This document shows positions 50,539 through 62,610 of a stretch of DNA of 64,000 bases, in pieces. How positions within the stretch are numbered: the first letter of the stretch is position 1; each line of letters opens with the position of its first letter. The translations under genes were made by a program, and so were the position numbers. Under the pieces are notes generated by a model. It searched no databases and had not been told where the DNA came from. It worked only from the letters and a program-made list of their open reading frames with translations. Source of the stretch: Rubrivivax sp. (GTDB taxonomy: Bacteria; Pseudomonadota; Gammaproteobacteria; Burkholderiales; Burkholderiaceae_C); contig JAUXRG010000108.1 in assembly GCA_030681795.1 (NCBI GenBank), positions 119,554 through 183,553 on the forward strand, read 5' to 3'.

Positions 50539-51168
50539 ATGTCCACCGCCACCGCCAAAGCCGTCAAGGCCACCGACGCCACCGAGGTCCCGGAAGCGGC
50601 GCCCGCCAAGGGCAAGAAGAAACTCATCATCATCATCGCGGCCGCCGTGCTGGCCCTGGCCCTGGTCGGCGGGGGTGCGACGTGGTTCCTGTTGAAGAAG
50701 AAGCACACCGCGGCCGAGGCCGAAGGCGAAGAGCCTGCTGCCGCGCAGGTGGCCACCAAGAAGGACAAGGAGGCCCAGGGCACGCCGGTATTCGTGCCGC
50801 TGGACCCCTTCACGGTAAACCTGGCCGACCGCGAAGCCGAGCGCTACGCGCAGGTCGGCATCACGCTGGAGATCGAGGATTCCAAGGTCGGCGACCAGAT
50901 CAAGGTCTACATGCCGGCCATCCGCAACAACATCCTGATGGCCATCGCCGACCACACGGCAGGCGAGCTGATGGGCCGTGAAGGCAAGTCCGCACTGGCC
51001 GAACGCGTGAAGCGCGAGGTCGCGCGCGCGCTGGGGGTCGAGGTCGAGGAGCCCGGCGCCGCCAGCGAAGCAGGCCCCGCCGAGAAGCAGCCCGCCAGGA
51101 AGGCCAGGAAAGGCGCAGTGGCCCTGCCCGTCAAGGCCGTGCACTTCTCCAATTTCATCATCCAGTGA
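50539..51168 (+). CDS. fliL: Flagellar basal body-associated protein FliL
   Basis: 209 aa. An N-terminal Lys-rich stretch is followed by one membrane helix (about 28-51) and a periplasmic domain with FVPLDPFTVNLADREAERYA and YMPAIRNNILMAIADHTAGE. FliL surrounds the stator and raises torque under load. A charged Ala/Lys insertion near 165-190 precedes the conserved C-terminal VHFSNFIIQ. fliM starts 22 bp later. Confidence 0.94.
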   Translation: MSTATAKAVKATDATEVPEAAPAKGKKKLIIIIAAAVLALALVGGGATWFLLKKKHTAAEAEGEEPAAAQVATKKDKEAQGTPVFVPLDPFTVNLADREAERYAQVGITLEIEDSKVGDQIKVYMPAIRNNILMAIADHTAGELMGREGKSALAERVKREVARALGVEVEEPGAASEAGPAEKQPARKARKGAVALPVKAVHFSNFIIQ

Positions 51169-51190
51169 GCACGGCAGCGCGGTCACAGCC

Positions 51191-52201
51191 ATGGCGATGA
51201 ACCAGCAGATCCTCTCGCAGGACGAAGTCGACGCCCTGCTGCAGGGCATCACCGGCGAGAGCCAGAAGCTCGAGCAGGACGACGGCCCCAAGGTCGGCGT
51301 GCGCGACTACGACCTGGCGAGCCAGGAGCGCATCGTCCGCGGGCGCATGCCGACGATGGAAGTCATCAACGAGCGCTTCGCTCGCAACATCCGCATCGGC
51401 CTGTTCAACCTCATGCGCCGCAGCCCGGAAGTCGCCATCGGCGGCATCAAGGTGCAGAAGTTCAGCGCCTTCCTGCGCGAGGTCGTGGTGCCCACGAACT
51501 TCAACATCGTCAACATCCGGCCGCTGCGCGGCGCCGGGCTCATCGTCTGCGACCCGGCCCTGGTATTCGCGGTGATCGACGCGCTGTTCGGTGGCGGGGG
51601 CAAATACCACACGCGCATCGAAGGCCGCGACTTCTCGCCCACCGAGCTGCGCGTCATCCTGCGCCTGGTGGAGACGATCTGCGCCGAATACAAGAAGGCC
51701 TGGAGCGGCATCTACCCGATCGAGCTGGAGTACCAGCGCAGCGAGATGCAGCCGCAGTTCGCGAACATCGCCACGCCCAGCGAAGTGGTGGTCTCGACGA
51801 GCTTCACGCTGGAGATCGGCGAGACCACCGGTTCGATCCACTTCTGCATGCCGTACTCGACGCTGGAGCCCATACGCGATGTCCTGTACTCCACCATCCA
51901 GGGCGATGCGGCCGAACCCGACCGGCGCTGGGTGGACCTGCTCAAGAGCCAGATCCAGGCCGCCGAGGTCGAACTGGTGGCCGAACTCGGCCACGCCGGC
52001 GCCACGGTGGAACAGCTGCTCGCCTTCAGGCCCGGCGACTTCGTCGAGCTCGACCTGAATCCGATGATCCATGCCAAGGTCGCCGGCGTGCCCGTGTTCG
52101 ACGCCCACTACGGCACCAGCAACAACCACTACGCAATCAAGATCGACCGCCTGCTCACCGGCGCCGGCATGGGCTGGCTCGAAGGACAACACCATGGCTG
52201 A
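51191..52201 (+). CDS. fliM: Flagellar motor switch protein FliM
   Basis: 336 aa. C-ring protein that receives the CheY-P signal. The N-terminal SQDEVDALLQGI is the CheY-binding peptide. The middle CheC-like domain has RIGLFNLMRRSPEVAIGG, and the C-terminal SpoA domain has KVAGVPVFDAHYG. Overlaps fliN by eight bases. Confidence 0.96.
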   Translation: MAMNQQILSQDEVDALLQGITGESQKLEQDDGPKVGVRDYDLASQERIVRGRMPTMEVINERFARNIRIGLFNLMRRSPEVAIGGIKVQKFSAFLREVVVPTNFNIVNIRPLRGAGLIVCDPALVFAVIDALFGGGGKYHTRIEGRDFSPTELRVILRLVETICAEYKKAWSGIYPIELEYQRSEMQPQFANIATPSEVVVSTSFTLEIGETTGSIHFCMPYSTLEPIRDVLYSTIQGDAAEPDRRWVDLLKSQIQAAEVELVAELGHAGATVEQLLAFRPGDFVELDLNPMIHAKVAGVPVFDAHYGTSNNHYAIKIDRLLTGAGMGWLEGQHHG

Positions 52202-52637
52202 ACCCCAAGCAACGATGTCCGAAGAGGACAAGATGGCCGCCGAATGGGCCGCCGCACTGGCCGAGAGCAAGCCCTCGGGCAACGAAGTGGCCAGCGAAGT
52301 GAGCGGCCCGGCCGAGAGCGTGGCGCCGGCGGCGTTCACGAATTTCACCGCCACGGCCCCCACGGGCGCGGGCAACGACATCAACATGATCCTGGACATC
52401 CCCGTCCAGCTCACGGTGGAGCTCGGCCGCACGCGCATCCCCATCAAGCACATCCTGCAACTGGCGCAGGGCTCGGTGGTGGAGCTGGAGACCCTGGCCG
52501 GCGAGCCGATGGACGTGCTCGTCAACGGCTACCTCATCGCCCAGGGCGAAGTGGTGGTGGTGAACGACAAATTCGGCATCCGCCTGACCGACATCGTGAC
52601 GCCCAGCGAACGCATGCGCCGGCTGTCCAGGGCCTGA
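52194..52637 (+). CDS. fliN: Flagellar motor switch protein FliN
   Basis: 147 aa from the ATG at 52194. A flexible acidic/Ala-rich N-terminus of about 60 residues precedes the SpoA domain (ILDIPVQLTVELGRTRIPIK, LNGYLI region as VLVNGYLIAQGEVVVVND, RLTDIVTPSERMRRL). FliN forms the base of the C ring and helps dock FliH-FliI. A palindromic spacer element follows. Confidence 0.95.
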   Translation: MAEPQATMSEEDKMAAEWAAALAESKPSGNEVASEVSGPAESVAPAAFTNFTATAPTGAGNDINMILDIPVQLTVELGRTRIPIKHILQLAQGSVVELETLAGEPMDVLVNGYLIAQGEVVVVNDKFGIRLTDIVTPSERMRRLSRA

Positions 52638-52646
52638 CGGCATGAC

Positions 52647-52718
52647 GCCCCCAAGCTCGCTTCGTTCGCGGCCCCCCGAGGGGGAGCTCAGTACCTTCGG
52701 AACGGCCGGGCGGTACTG
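52647..52718. repeat. GC-rich palindromic element between fliN and fliO
   Basis: CCCCCAAGCTC, TTCGTTCGC, CCCCCCGAGGGGG, then CGGCCGGGCGG, the same block order as at 20114-20176. It is inserted in the otherwise tight fliM-fliN-fliO operon. A second palindrome (CTCAGTACC...GGTACTGAG) closes the element. Confidence 0.7.
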
Positions 52719-52720
52719 AG

Positions 52721-53077
52721 ATGACGCCAGGCATCGCTCCGCTGCTCTGGTTCTTCGCCGTCGTGGCGCTGATCCCGCTGGCGCTGTGGCTGCTCAAGCG
52801 CACGCCGCTGGCCGGCCCCGGTGGCGGCCGCGCGGGCGCGCCGCGGCCGGTGGCGGTGCTGCCGCTGTCGGCCCAGCAAAAGCTCGTGACGGTCGAAGTG
52901 GGCCTGGGCGACGCGCGCCAGTGGCTGGTGCTGGGCGTCTCGCCGCAGGGCATACGCACGCTGCACACCATGGCCGCGCAGGGCGAGGCGGCCGATGCCC
53001 CAGCCGCGCCGCCTGGCGCGGCCTTCGCACAGCTGTTCTCGAAGCTGCGCGGCCCTGGCAGTGGCGGCAATGGCTAG
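52721..53077 (+). CDS. fliO: Flagellar biosynthesis protein FliO
   Basis: 118 aa. One N-terminal membrane helix (about 7-25), then a small cytoplasmic domain with [20 protein letters not shown] and [16 protein letters not shown], the FliO core. FliO helps assemble the FliP ring of the export gate. Overlaps fliP by eight bases. The family is poorly conserved, but position and motif agree. Confidence 0.88.
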   Translation: MTPGIAPLLWFFAVVALIPLALWLLKRTPLAGPGGGRAGAPRPVAVLPLSAQQKLVTVEVGLGDARQWLVLGVSPQGIRTLHTMAAQGEAADAPAAPPGAAFAQLFSKLRGPGSGGNG

Positions 53078-53837
53078 GCCCGCTTCAGCCGCCCGCGCGG
53101 TGCTGGCGCTGGCCCTGCTGGCCCTGCTGTCGGGCGCCGCCCCCGCGGCCTGGGCGCAGCAGGCCGGCTCGCTGCCCTTGGTGGTGGCGCAGGGCGCAGG
53201 CGGCACGAGCTACTCGGTGCCGATCCAGACGCTGCTCTTCTTCACCGCGCTGAGTTTCCTGCCGGCCGTGCTGCTGCTGATGACGGGCTTCACGCGCATC
53301 GTCATCGTGCTCAGCCTGCTGCGCCAGGCGCTGGGCACGCAGGCCGCGCCGCCCAACCAGGTGATCGTGGGGTTGAGCCTGTTCCTCACCTTCTTCGTCA
53401 TGGGCCCGACCTTCGACAAGATCTACGACCAGGCCTACGCGCCCTACGCCGCGGGCACGATGGCGGTGGACCAGGCGCTCAAGGAAGGCGTGCAGCCGCT
53501 GCGCGAGTTCATGCTCAAGCAGACGCGCCAGAGCGACGTGCAGCTCTTCGCCAAGCTCGCCAAGCTGCCCGCCGAAGTGAAGGGTGCCGACGTGCCGCTG
53601 ACGGTGCTGGTGCCGGCCTTCGTGACCAGCGAGCTCAAGAGCGCGTTCCAGATCGGCTTCATGATCTTCATCCCCTTCCTGGTCATCGACATGATCGTGG
53701 CCAGCGTGCTGATGAGCCTGGGCATGATGATGCTCAGCCCGGTGCTGGTGGCCCTGCCCTTCAAGCTCATGCTCTTCGTGCTGGCCGATGGCTGGAACCT
53801 GCTGCTCGGTTCGCTGGCCGCTTCGTTCGTCACCTAG
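53070..53837 (+). CDS. fliP: Flagellar export gate protein FliP
   Basis: 255 aa from the ATG at 53070. A cleavable signal peptide (about 1-29, ending WAQ) is typical of FliP. Membrane helices and the conserved [40 protein letters not shown] and [20 protein letters not shown] identify it. Five FliP form the core of the export pore with FliQ and FliR. Confidence 0.96.
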   Translation: MARPASAARAVLALALLALLSGAAPAAWAQQAGSLPLVVAQGAGGTSYSVPIQTLLFFTALSFLPAVLLLMTGFTRIVIVLSLLRQALGTQAAPPNQVIVGLSLFLTFFVMGPTFDKIYDQAYAPYAAGTMAVDQALKEGVQPLREFMLKQTRQSDVQLFAKLAKLPAEVKGADVPLTVLVPAFVTSELKSAFQIGFMIFIPFLVIDMIVASVLMSLGMMMLSPVLVALPFKLMLFVLADGWNLLLGSLAASFVT

Positions 53838-53846
53838 ACCCCGCCC

Positions 53847-54116
53847 ATGGATGCACAACAAGTTCTCGCCACCGGCCAGCAGGGCCTGACGCTGCTGCTC
53901 ATGGTCTCGGCGCCGGTGCTGCTGGTGGTGCTGGTGGTGGGCCTGGTGGTGAGCATCTTCCAGGCCGCCACGCAGATCAACGAGGCCACCCTGAGCTTCG
54001 TGCCCAAGGTCGTGGCCGCGGTGGCCGTGATGGGCATCGCCGGCCCCTGGATGGTGGCCACGCTGGTGGAGTACATCCAGCGCACCCTGCTGGCCATTCC
54101 CGGCGCCGTCGGCTAG
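53847..54116 (+). CDS. fliQ: Flagellar export gate protein FliQ
   Basis: 89 aa with two membrane helices (about 14-38 and 52-76). QINEATLSFVPKVVAA is the FliQ signature between them. Follows fliP by nine bases. Confidence 0.95.
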   Translation: MDAQQVLATGQQGLTLLLMVSAPVLLVVLVVGLVVSIFQAATQINEATLSFVPKVVAAVAVMGIAGPWMVATLVEYIQRTLLAIPGAVG

Positions 54117-54139
54117 ACGAGCCACTCCGACCCGCTCGC

Positions 54140-54901
54140 GTGCTGACCTTCACCGAAGCGCAAGTCCTGGCCTGGGTCACGCCGCTGCTGTGGCCCTTCC
54201 TGCGCGCGCTGGCGCTGCTCTCGGCGCTGCCCGTGCTGGGCACGCGCACGGTGCCCATGCGGGTGCGCATCGGCCTGGCGGCCTTCATTGCGCTGGCCGC
54301 GCAGGCCAGCCTGCCGGCGATGCCCGCGGTGGCGCTGGATTCGCCGTTGGCCTTCATGCTGGTGTTGCAGCAGGTCGTCATCGGCGTGACGCTGGGGTTT
54401 GCGGTGCGTCTGGTCTTCGCCGCGGTGGAGTTCGCCGGTGAACTCATCGGCCTGCAGATGGGTCTGAACTTCGCCGGTTTCTTCGACCCCGTTTCGGCGG
54501 GCACGGCCACCGCCACCAGCCGGCTTTTCGGCACCACGGTGGCGTGGTTGTTCATCGTCGTCAACGGCCATTTGCTGGTCATCGCCGCGCTGGCGCAGAG
54601 CTTCACCGTCTTCCCCGTGGCGCCGGAGCCCTTCGCCTTCCTGCACCAGATGCAGCCGCAGCGCTGGGGCGCCGAGATTTTCTCCACCGGCCTGTGGATC
54701 GCGCTGCCGCTGGTGACGATGCTGCTGTTCGTAAATATCGTGCTGGGCGTGATCACACGCGTGGCGCCGCAGATCAACATCTTCGCCGTGGGCTTCCCGG
54801 TGACGCTGGGCATGGGCCTGCTCGGCCTGGCGCTGACCTTGCCGCTGATGCAGCAGCCGTTCACGATGACGCTGGAGAGGTTGCTGGAGCACTTCGGCTG
54901 A
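54140..54901 (+). CDS. fliR: Flagellar export gate protein FliR
   Basis: 253 aa from the GTG at 54140. About six membrane helices. RALALLSALPVLGTRTVPMR, GLQMGLNFAGFFDPVSAGTA and ITRVAPQINIFAVGFPVTLG are conserved FliR segments. Completes the P5Q4R1 gate; flhB, normally next, is not found before the repeat element that follows. Confidence 0.95.
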   Translation: MLTFTEAQVLAWVTPLLWPFLRALALLSALPVLGTRTVPMRVRIGLAAFIALAAQASLPAMPAVALDSPLAFMLVLQQVVIGVTLGFAVRLVFAAVEFAGELIGLQMGLNFAGFFDPVSAGTATATSRLFGTTVAWLFIVVNGHLLVIAALAQSFTVFPVAPEPFAFLHQMQPQRWGAEIFSTGLWIALPLVTMLLFVNIVLGVITRVAPQINIFAVGFPVTLGMGLLGLALTLPLMQQPFTMTLERLLEHFG

Positions 54902-55507
54902 ATTGCCGGCGGGCTGGGGGTTCGCCTCTTTGCCGGGGGTTCTTCTGTGCTCGTGGAGTGGAGGCCGGGTGTTCGCCCCGGCGGGCGACTCCCTTTCTTT
55001 GCTGGTGCAAAGAAAGGAAGCAAAGAAAGCACCTTGAAGACGGCGGTGGTTGGGGTGGCTGGGCGGTCGCTGCGCTCCGCGCCGTGGCGCGGCAGGCTCT
55101 CGCCCAGGGGGGCTCGACAGGGCCACTGGGTGGCAGCGTGATTGATCGAGGCGACAAACCGCTCGACGAAAACCAATACACAAGCTCGAGCGCTGCTGCC
55201 GGCCCCGCGGCTCTTTGCCTTTCGTCCAGCGGGCCGGCGCACAGGTTCGCCACGGTCTATCAAGTGGCCCTGTCGAGCCCCCCTGGGCGAGAGCCTGCCC
55301 TGCCGCCGTGCGGAGCGCAGCGACCGCCCAGCCACACCCAACCACCTCCGTATTGAGGTGCTTTCTTTGCTTCCTTTCTTTGCACCAGCAAAGAAAGGGA
55401 GTCGGCCGCCGGGCCGAAACCCCGGCCTGCGCTGCGAGCAGACAGAAGAAGCAACCCGCCGAAGGCGAGCACCCCGGCCCCAAGCCCATGGAGTACGCTC
55501 CCAAGGC
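54902..55507. other. 606-bp intergenic region occupied by an inverted repeat
   Basis: Nearly all of it is the 54922-55473 element described next. The remaining bases include the leader of the beta-CASP gene. Frames in this stretch on both strands mirror each other because of the inverted repeat and are not credible genes. Confidence 0.75.
54922..55473. repeat. Large imperfect inverted repeat element (~550 bp)
   Basis: The core arms at 54980-55128 and 55261-55410 are reverse complements over about 150 bp with few mismatches, including the self-complementary-looking blocks CTCCCTTTCTTTGCTGGTGC and AAAGAAAGGAAGCAAAGAAAG (split: AAAGAAAGGAAGC, AAAGAAAG). Weaker complementarity continues outward to about 54922 and 55473. 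The 132-bp centre is not palindromic. It has no transposase frame, so it is a non-autonomous element or a dispersed palindrome. Confidence 0.8.
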
Positions 55508-56860
55508 ATGAAGCTGCAATTCCTAGGCGCCGCCGACGGCGTCACCGGCTCTCGCCACCTGGTGGATACCGGCACCGCCCGCATCCTGCTCGACTGCGGC
55601 CTGTTCCAGGGCTGGAAGCTGCACCGCGAGCGCAACTGGGTCATGCCCGAGGCGCTGAAGAAGGTCGACGCCGTGGTGCTCAGCCACGCCCACCTCGACC
55701 ACAGCGGCTGGCTGCCGGCGCTGGTGAAGAACGGCTATCGCGGCCCCATCCACGCCAGCCCGGCGACCTGCGAGCTGGCCCGCGTGCTGCTGCTCGACGC
55801 CGCCCACCTGCAGGAAGAAGACGCCCGGCGCGCCAACCGCTACGGCTATAGCCGCCACGTCAAGGCGCTGCCGCTGTATACGCGCCGCGACGCCGAGCGC
55901 GCGCTCTCGCAGTTCGTGCCGCTGGCGCCCGGGCGGGCGCGGGCCATCGCCGGCAGCCTGGTGACGCTCACGCCGGTGGGCCACCTGCTCGGCGCGTGCT
56001 CGGTGACGCTGGCGCAGGGGGGCTTCAAGCTCGTGTTCTCGGGCGACGTGGGTCGCGAGCACGACCTGCTGATGCCGCCGCCGCAATGGGTCGACGAGGC
56101 CGACGCGATGATCATCGAATCGACCTACGGCAACCGCCTGCACCCGACCGAAGACGGCGCCGCGCGCCTGGCCGAGATCATCAACCGCACGGTGCGGCGT
56201 GGCGGCTCGGTCTTGCTGCCGACCTTCGCCGTGGGCCGTGCGCAGGCGCTGCTGCTGGCGCTGCAGCGGCTCAAGCTCGCCCGCCTCATCCCGCCCGAAC
56301 TGCCGATCTTCCTGGACAGCCCGATGGCCCAGCAGGCCACGGCGCTGTACCAGCACCACGCCGGGCTGTTGCGCGTGGCGCCGCGCGAGGTCCGCGGCCT
56401 GACCGACGGCGTGCGCATGGTGACCACGGTGCAGCAGTCGATCCGGCTGGCCGCCGCACGCTTCCCGGCCATCGTGCTCTCGGCCAGCGGCATGGCCACC
56501 GGCGGGCGCGTGCTGCACCACCTGAAGGCGATGGCGCCCGAGCCGCGGCATGCCGTGGTCTTCGCCGGCTTCCAGGTCGGCGGCAGCCGCGGCGCCAAGC
56601 TGGTGGCGGGCGATCGCGAGGTCAAGATCCACGGCGAGATGGTGCCGGTGCGCGCCGAGGTGCAGCAGCTCGAAGGCTTCTCCGGCCACGCCGACCGCGA
56701 CGAACTCGTCGCCTGGCTGCGCCACCTGAAGCGGGCGCCGCAGCAGACCTTCGTCGTGCACGGCGAGCCCGACGCCGCCGACGCGCTGCGCGCCACGCTG
56801 AAGAACCAGCTCGGCTGGGCCGCGCGCGTACCTGAATACGGGGAGACCGTGACGCTGTGA
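55508..56860 (+). CDS. Beta-CASP metallo-beta-lactamase RNase-type protein
   Basis: 450 aa. MKLQFLGAADGVTGSRHLVD is the typical N-terminus. The zinc motif SHAHLDHSG is at about 59-67, SGDVGREHD gives the bridging Asp, and a beta-CASP insert has ESTYGNRLH, LPTFAVGRAQALL and SASGMATGGRVLHH; EGFSGHADRDEL supplies the C-terminal His. Such proteins are RNA exo/endonucleases of the CPSF73/RNase J superfamily. Start at the ATG at 55508. The partner and target are unknown. Confidence 0.92.
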   Translation: MKLQFLGAADGVTGSRHLVDTGTARILLDCGLFQGWKLHRERNWVMPEALKKVDAVVLSHAHLDHSGWLPALVKNGYRGPIHASPATCELARVLLLDAAHLQEEDARRANRYGYSRHVKALPLYTRRDAERALSQFVPLAPGRARAIAGSLVTLTPVGHLLGACSVTLAQGGFKLVFSGDVGREHDLLMPPPQWVDEADAMIIESTYGNRLHPTEDGAARLAEIINRTVRRGGSVLLPTFAVGRAQALLLALQRLKLARLIPPELPIFLDSPMAQQATALYQHHAGLLRVAPREVRGLTDGVRMVTTVQQSIRLAAARFPAIVLSASGMATGGRVLHHLKAMAPEPRHAVVFAGFQVGGSRGAKLVAGDREVKIHGEMVPVRAEVQQLEGFSGHADRDELVAWLRHLKRAPQQTFVVHGEPDAADALRATLKNQLGWAARVPEYGETVTL

Positions 56861-56925
56861 TGCCGAACGGCGCGCCCTTCGACGGCGTCGTGCTGGGTCC
56901 GGCCGCCCTGGGCGGCAGTGGTCAT

Positions 56926-56942
56926 GGGCCTGTAGCTCAGGT
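56926..56942 (+). other. tRNA 5'-end-like fragment
   Basis: GGGCCTGTAGCTCAGGT is the form of the first 17 bases of a class I tRNA (acceptor strand, then the D-arm TAGCTCAG), like tRNA-Ile. No anticodon arm, T arm or CCA follows before the dnaE2 stop at 56973. Possibly a tRNA remnant or half of an attachment site. Confidence 0.35.
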
Positions 56943-56972
56943 GAAGACGCGCTCGCGCCGCAGGGCTGCGCT

Positions 56973-60203
<3,231 letters not shown>

Positions 60204-61316
60204 GGATCGGGCTCGCGGGCGCGCGGGACACGGCCGGGCGGCATGGCAGGCACACCCAGGCACATGTCGGACGGCGCAGCGCAACGCGGCACGGCCAAGC
60301 TGTCCAGCGGGCTGCGCACGGCGCCGCCACCCAGGCGCAGCACGTGGGTGTAGATCATGGTGGTGCTGACGTCGGCATGGCCGAGCAGTTCCTGCACCGT
60401 CCGGATGTCGTAGCCCGACTGCAGCAGATGGGTGGCGAAGGAATGGCGCAGCGTGTGCGGCGTGGCGGGCTTGTGGATGCCGGCCGCGGCCACCGAGAGT
60501 TTGAAGACACGCTGGAAGTTGCCCTCCAGCAGATGGTGGCGCCGCATGCCTTCACCGCGCGGGTCGCGGGCTGGGGCGGCTTGCGGAAACACCCAATGCC
60601 AGGCCCACGAGACCGAAGCCCGTGGGTACTTGCGCGCCAGCGCGTGCGGCACCTGCACACCGGACAGGCCGCTCGCGCGGTCGGCCGCCCACACGGCATG
60701 GGCCTGCGCGAGCTGGGCGCGCAGCGGGGCCTCGAGCGCGGCCGGCAACATCACCACACGGTCCTTCGCGCCCTTGCCTTCGCGCACGACGATGGCGCGG
60801 CGTTCGAAATCGATGTCCTTCACGCGCAGGCGCAGGCCCTCGAGCAGGCGCATACCGGTGCCGTACAGCACGCACCCCAGCAAACCATGCGGCATGCCCA
60901 ACTGGCGCTGGTGCGCATCGAGCTGCGCCAGCACCTCGGCCACCTCGTCAAAAGACAGCACCACGGGCAGGTGCCGATCGGTGCGCGGACGGCCGATCTC
61001 GCCCATCCAGGGCAAGTCTTGCCGCAGCACCTTCTGGTACAGGAAGAGCAGCGCCGACAAGGCCTGCTTGTGCGTCGAAGGCGCCACCTGGCGCTCAGCC
61101 GCCAGCCAGGTGAGAAAGGCCTCGACCTCGGGGTATGACAGTTCCGAAGGGTGGCGGAAATCGTGAAAGCGGATGAAGGCACGCACCCAGTGCACGTAGG
61201 CTTCCTCGGTACGCAGGCTGTAGTGCAGGTAACGGATCTGCGTGCGCAGCGCGTCGAGCAAGCGCGGCGGCGATGGTTCGGCAACAGGCGGCATGGCAAC
61301 CCTCCCTGGACATGTG

Positions 61317-61336
61317 GACTGGTTTTTTATACAGTA
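61317..61336. promoter_or_regulatory. LexA (SOS) box upstream of intI
   Basis: ACTG-GTTTTTTATA-CAGTA: the CTG-N10-CAG core is exact (61319-61334) with an A/T-rich centre and flanking A and TA as in the LexA consensus. It lies 23 bp before the intI ATG, in position to cover the promoter, and faces the plus-strand gene at 61417 on its other side. Confidence 0.85.
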
Positions 61337-61416
61337 TCAGATATGTCACCCACCCGCAATCGATCTCGCCCGAAAACCGGACGACCCCGGGGGTACACCG
61401 CTCGGGGAGACCTCTC

Positions 61417-61851
61417 GTGAATGCCCCCAAAGCACTGCAGCCGGCATGGCACCGCAACCCGCCACCCCGTGATGAAGAACCGACCGGCGGCCCGTTGCGC
61501 GTGACGAAGACGATGCAGCCGGGACAGCCAGGAACCCTGAAGCTGGCCCGGCGTCACGGCCCCGGCCTGGTGTGCGTTCGCTACCGCGAAGACGCCACGG
61601 GGCAGACGCGGTACACCACCATCGAATTGGTGGTGGACGAAGCGCCAGTGCAGCGGCGCATCTCCATGCGCACGATCGTCGGCGTGCGGATCGCCTGGGG
61701 CGAAGCCGCCCTCAGCGCACGCGCCAAGGCCATGGGCGCAAAATGGGACTCTGCAAGTCGACTCTGGCGCATGTCCCTACGCACCGCACTGGCGCTGGAC
61801 CTTGCTGATCGCGTCACCGTAAAACTACCCATCCCTGCACATCGCGCTTGA
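61417..61851 (+). CDS. Conserved hypothetical protein beside intI
   Basis: 144 aa from the GTG at 61417, with GGGGAG upstream; a start at VTKTMQPGQPG (about 61501) is an alternative. TLKLARRHGPGLVCVRYRED and TTIELVVDEAPVQRR form the first half; VGVRIAWGEAALSARAKAMG, AKWDSASRLWRMSLRTALAL the second. I recall similar uncharacterised proteins near mobile elements in Burkholderiales, but no function. It is divergent from intI across the LexA box and lies before the first recombination junction, so it is not itself an obvious cassette. Confidence 0.65.
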   Translation: MNAPKALQPAWHRNPPPRDEEPTGGPLRVTKTMQPGQPGTLKLARRHGPGLVCVRYREDATGQTRYTTIELVVDEAPVQRRISMRTIVGVRIAWGEAALSARAKAMGAKWDSASRLWRMSLRTALALDLADRVTVKLPIPAHRA

Positions 61852-61916
61852 CCAGAACTTCACACCGCTGAACACTTGTTCCCGATGGTGGAACTGGGTG
61901 ATGCGGTCGATATCAC

Positions 61917-61923
61917 GTTAGGC
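61917..61923 (+). other. First integron recombination junction (attI core or degenerate attC)
   Basis: GTTAGGC matches the core site GTTRRRY, with recombination between G and TT. The upstream 60 bases do not form a convincing attC hairpin, so this is more likely attI, though it lies about 620 bp from the intI ATG, further than usual. The TTAGGC it contributes to cassette 1 is complementary to that cassette's own R'' box (GCCTAAC at 62467), which confirms the boundary. Confidence 0.65.
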
Positions 61924-61964
61924 GTCACAGTTCACTTCACCAATTCACGAGCGTAGAACTTGCT

Positions 61965-62465
61965 ATGAAGCTCAGCACCCTGGCCCTATGCGCCACGATT
62001 CTCTCCACCAATGTCATCGCTGCGCCTCCATCGGACGAGAGCGCCGAGGCCCTACTTGCTGTTCTTCAGGCGGAAAAGCAAATGGAAGCGAAGCTAGATG
62101 CCTTGGACTCGATGAATCGGCGCGGCTTTGCTGAGAAGCTCGCCGGCGGGAAGCAACTCACCTCCGAACAGCAGGCCGCCGTCGAACGCGCTGTCGGCAA
62201 GGTCTCGCAGATCATGCGGACTGAATTGGCGTGGCCAAGATTAAAGCCTGGTCTCTTACGAATCGTGCAAGATACTTTCGAACGCGATGAACTCGACGGA
62301 ATACTAGCCTTCTATGCAACACCCGCCGGCAAGGCGTTTCTGGCGAAGTTCCCGCAGATAGAACAACGATCTGCTCGCCACATGCTCAATCTCGGTAACG
62401 CTGCGATGAAGAAGATTGAGGGAGTAGCTGAGAGCGAGCTTGACCCAGTGACGCTGCCAAAGTGA
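61965..62465 (+). CDS. Cassette 1: DUF2059-like exported protein
   Basis: 166 aa. Signal peptide about 1-19 (ending VIAA). The mature part contains LLRIVQDTFERDELDGILAF and YATPAGKAFLAKFPQIEQRS, the DUF2059 pattern (a helical domain with F-x-x-x-ELDG-x-x-x-FY-x-x-P-x-G). The base composition is clearly less GC-rich than the chromosomal genes around it. The stop is two bases before the attC R'' box, the compact layout of a gene cassette. A different protein of the same type is coded next to gyrA at 11623. Function unknown. Confidence 0.85.
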   Translation: MKLSTLALCATILSTNVIAAPPSDESAEALLAVLQAEKQMEAKLDALDSMNRRGFAEKLAGGKQLTSEQQAAVERAVGKVSQIMRTELAWPRLKPGLLRIVQDTFERDELDGILAFYATPAGKAFLAKFPQIEQRSARHMLNLGNAAMKKIEGVAESELDPVTLPK

Positions 62466-62466
62466 C

Positions 62467-62595
62467 GCCTAACCACTCGCTCAAACGGAGCGCCAACGGC
62501 AGGCCACCAGGCCCGGGCCGGTGGTACGGGGTACATTTTCACCGGCCCGGGCCTGGCGTCCTGCCGTCGTCGCCCGCTTAGCTCGAACGTTAGCC
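62467..62595 (+). other. attC site of cassette 1
   Basis: 129 bp. R'' GCCTAAC at the left and R' GTTAGCC (62589-62595) at the right. CTCGCTCAAACGGAGCG near the left and GCTCGAACG before R' are the L-box regions; a long imperfect palindrome (CAGGCCCGGGCCGGTG... with CACCGGCCCGGGCCTG) forms the stem. The terminal TTAGCC belongs to cassette 2. Confidence 0.85.
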
Positions 62596-62610
62596 CCCAG
62601 CAGAACCCCC

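Noticed and set aside
61860..61923. A full attC ending at 61923
   Set aside because: GCTGAAC and a GTTCCC/GGAAC pair are present, but the spacing between L' and R' (about 22 bases) and the poor outer pairing do not fit an attC hairpin; attI is more likely.
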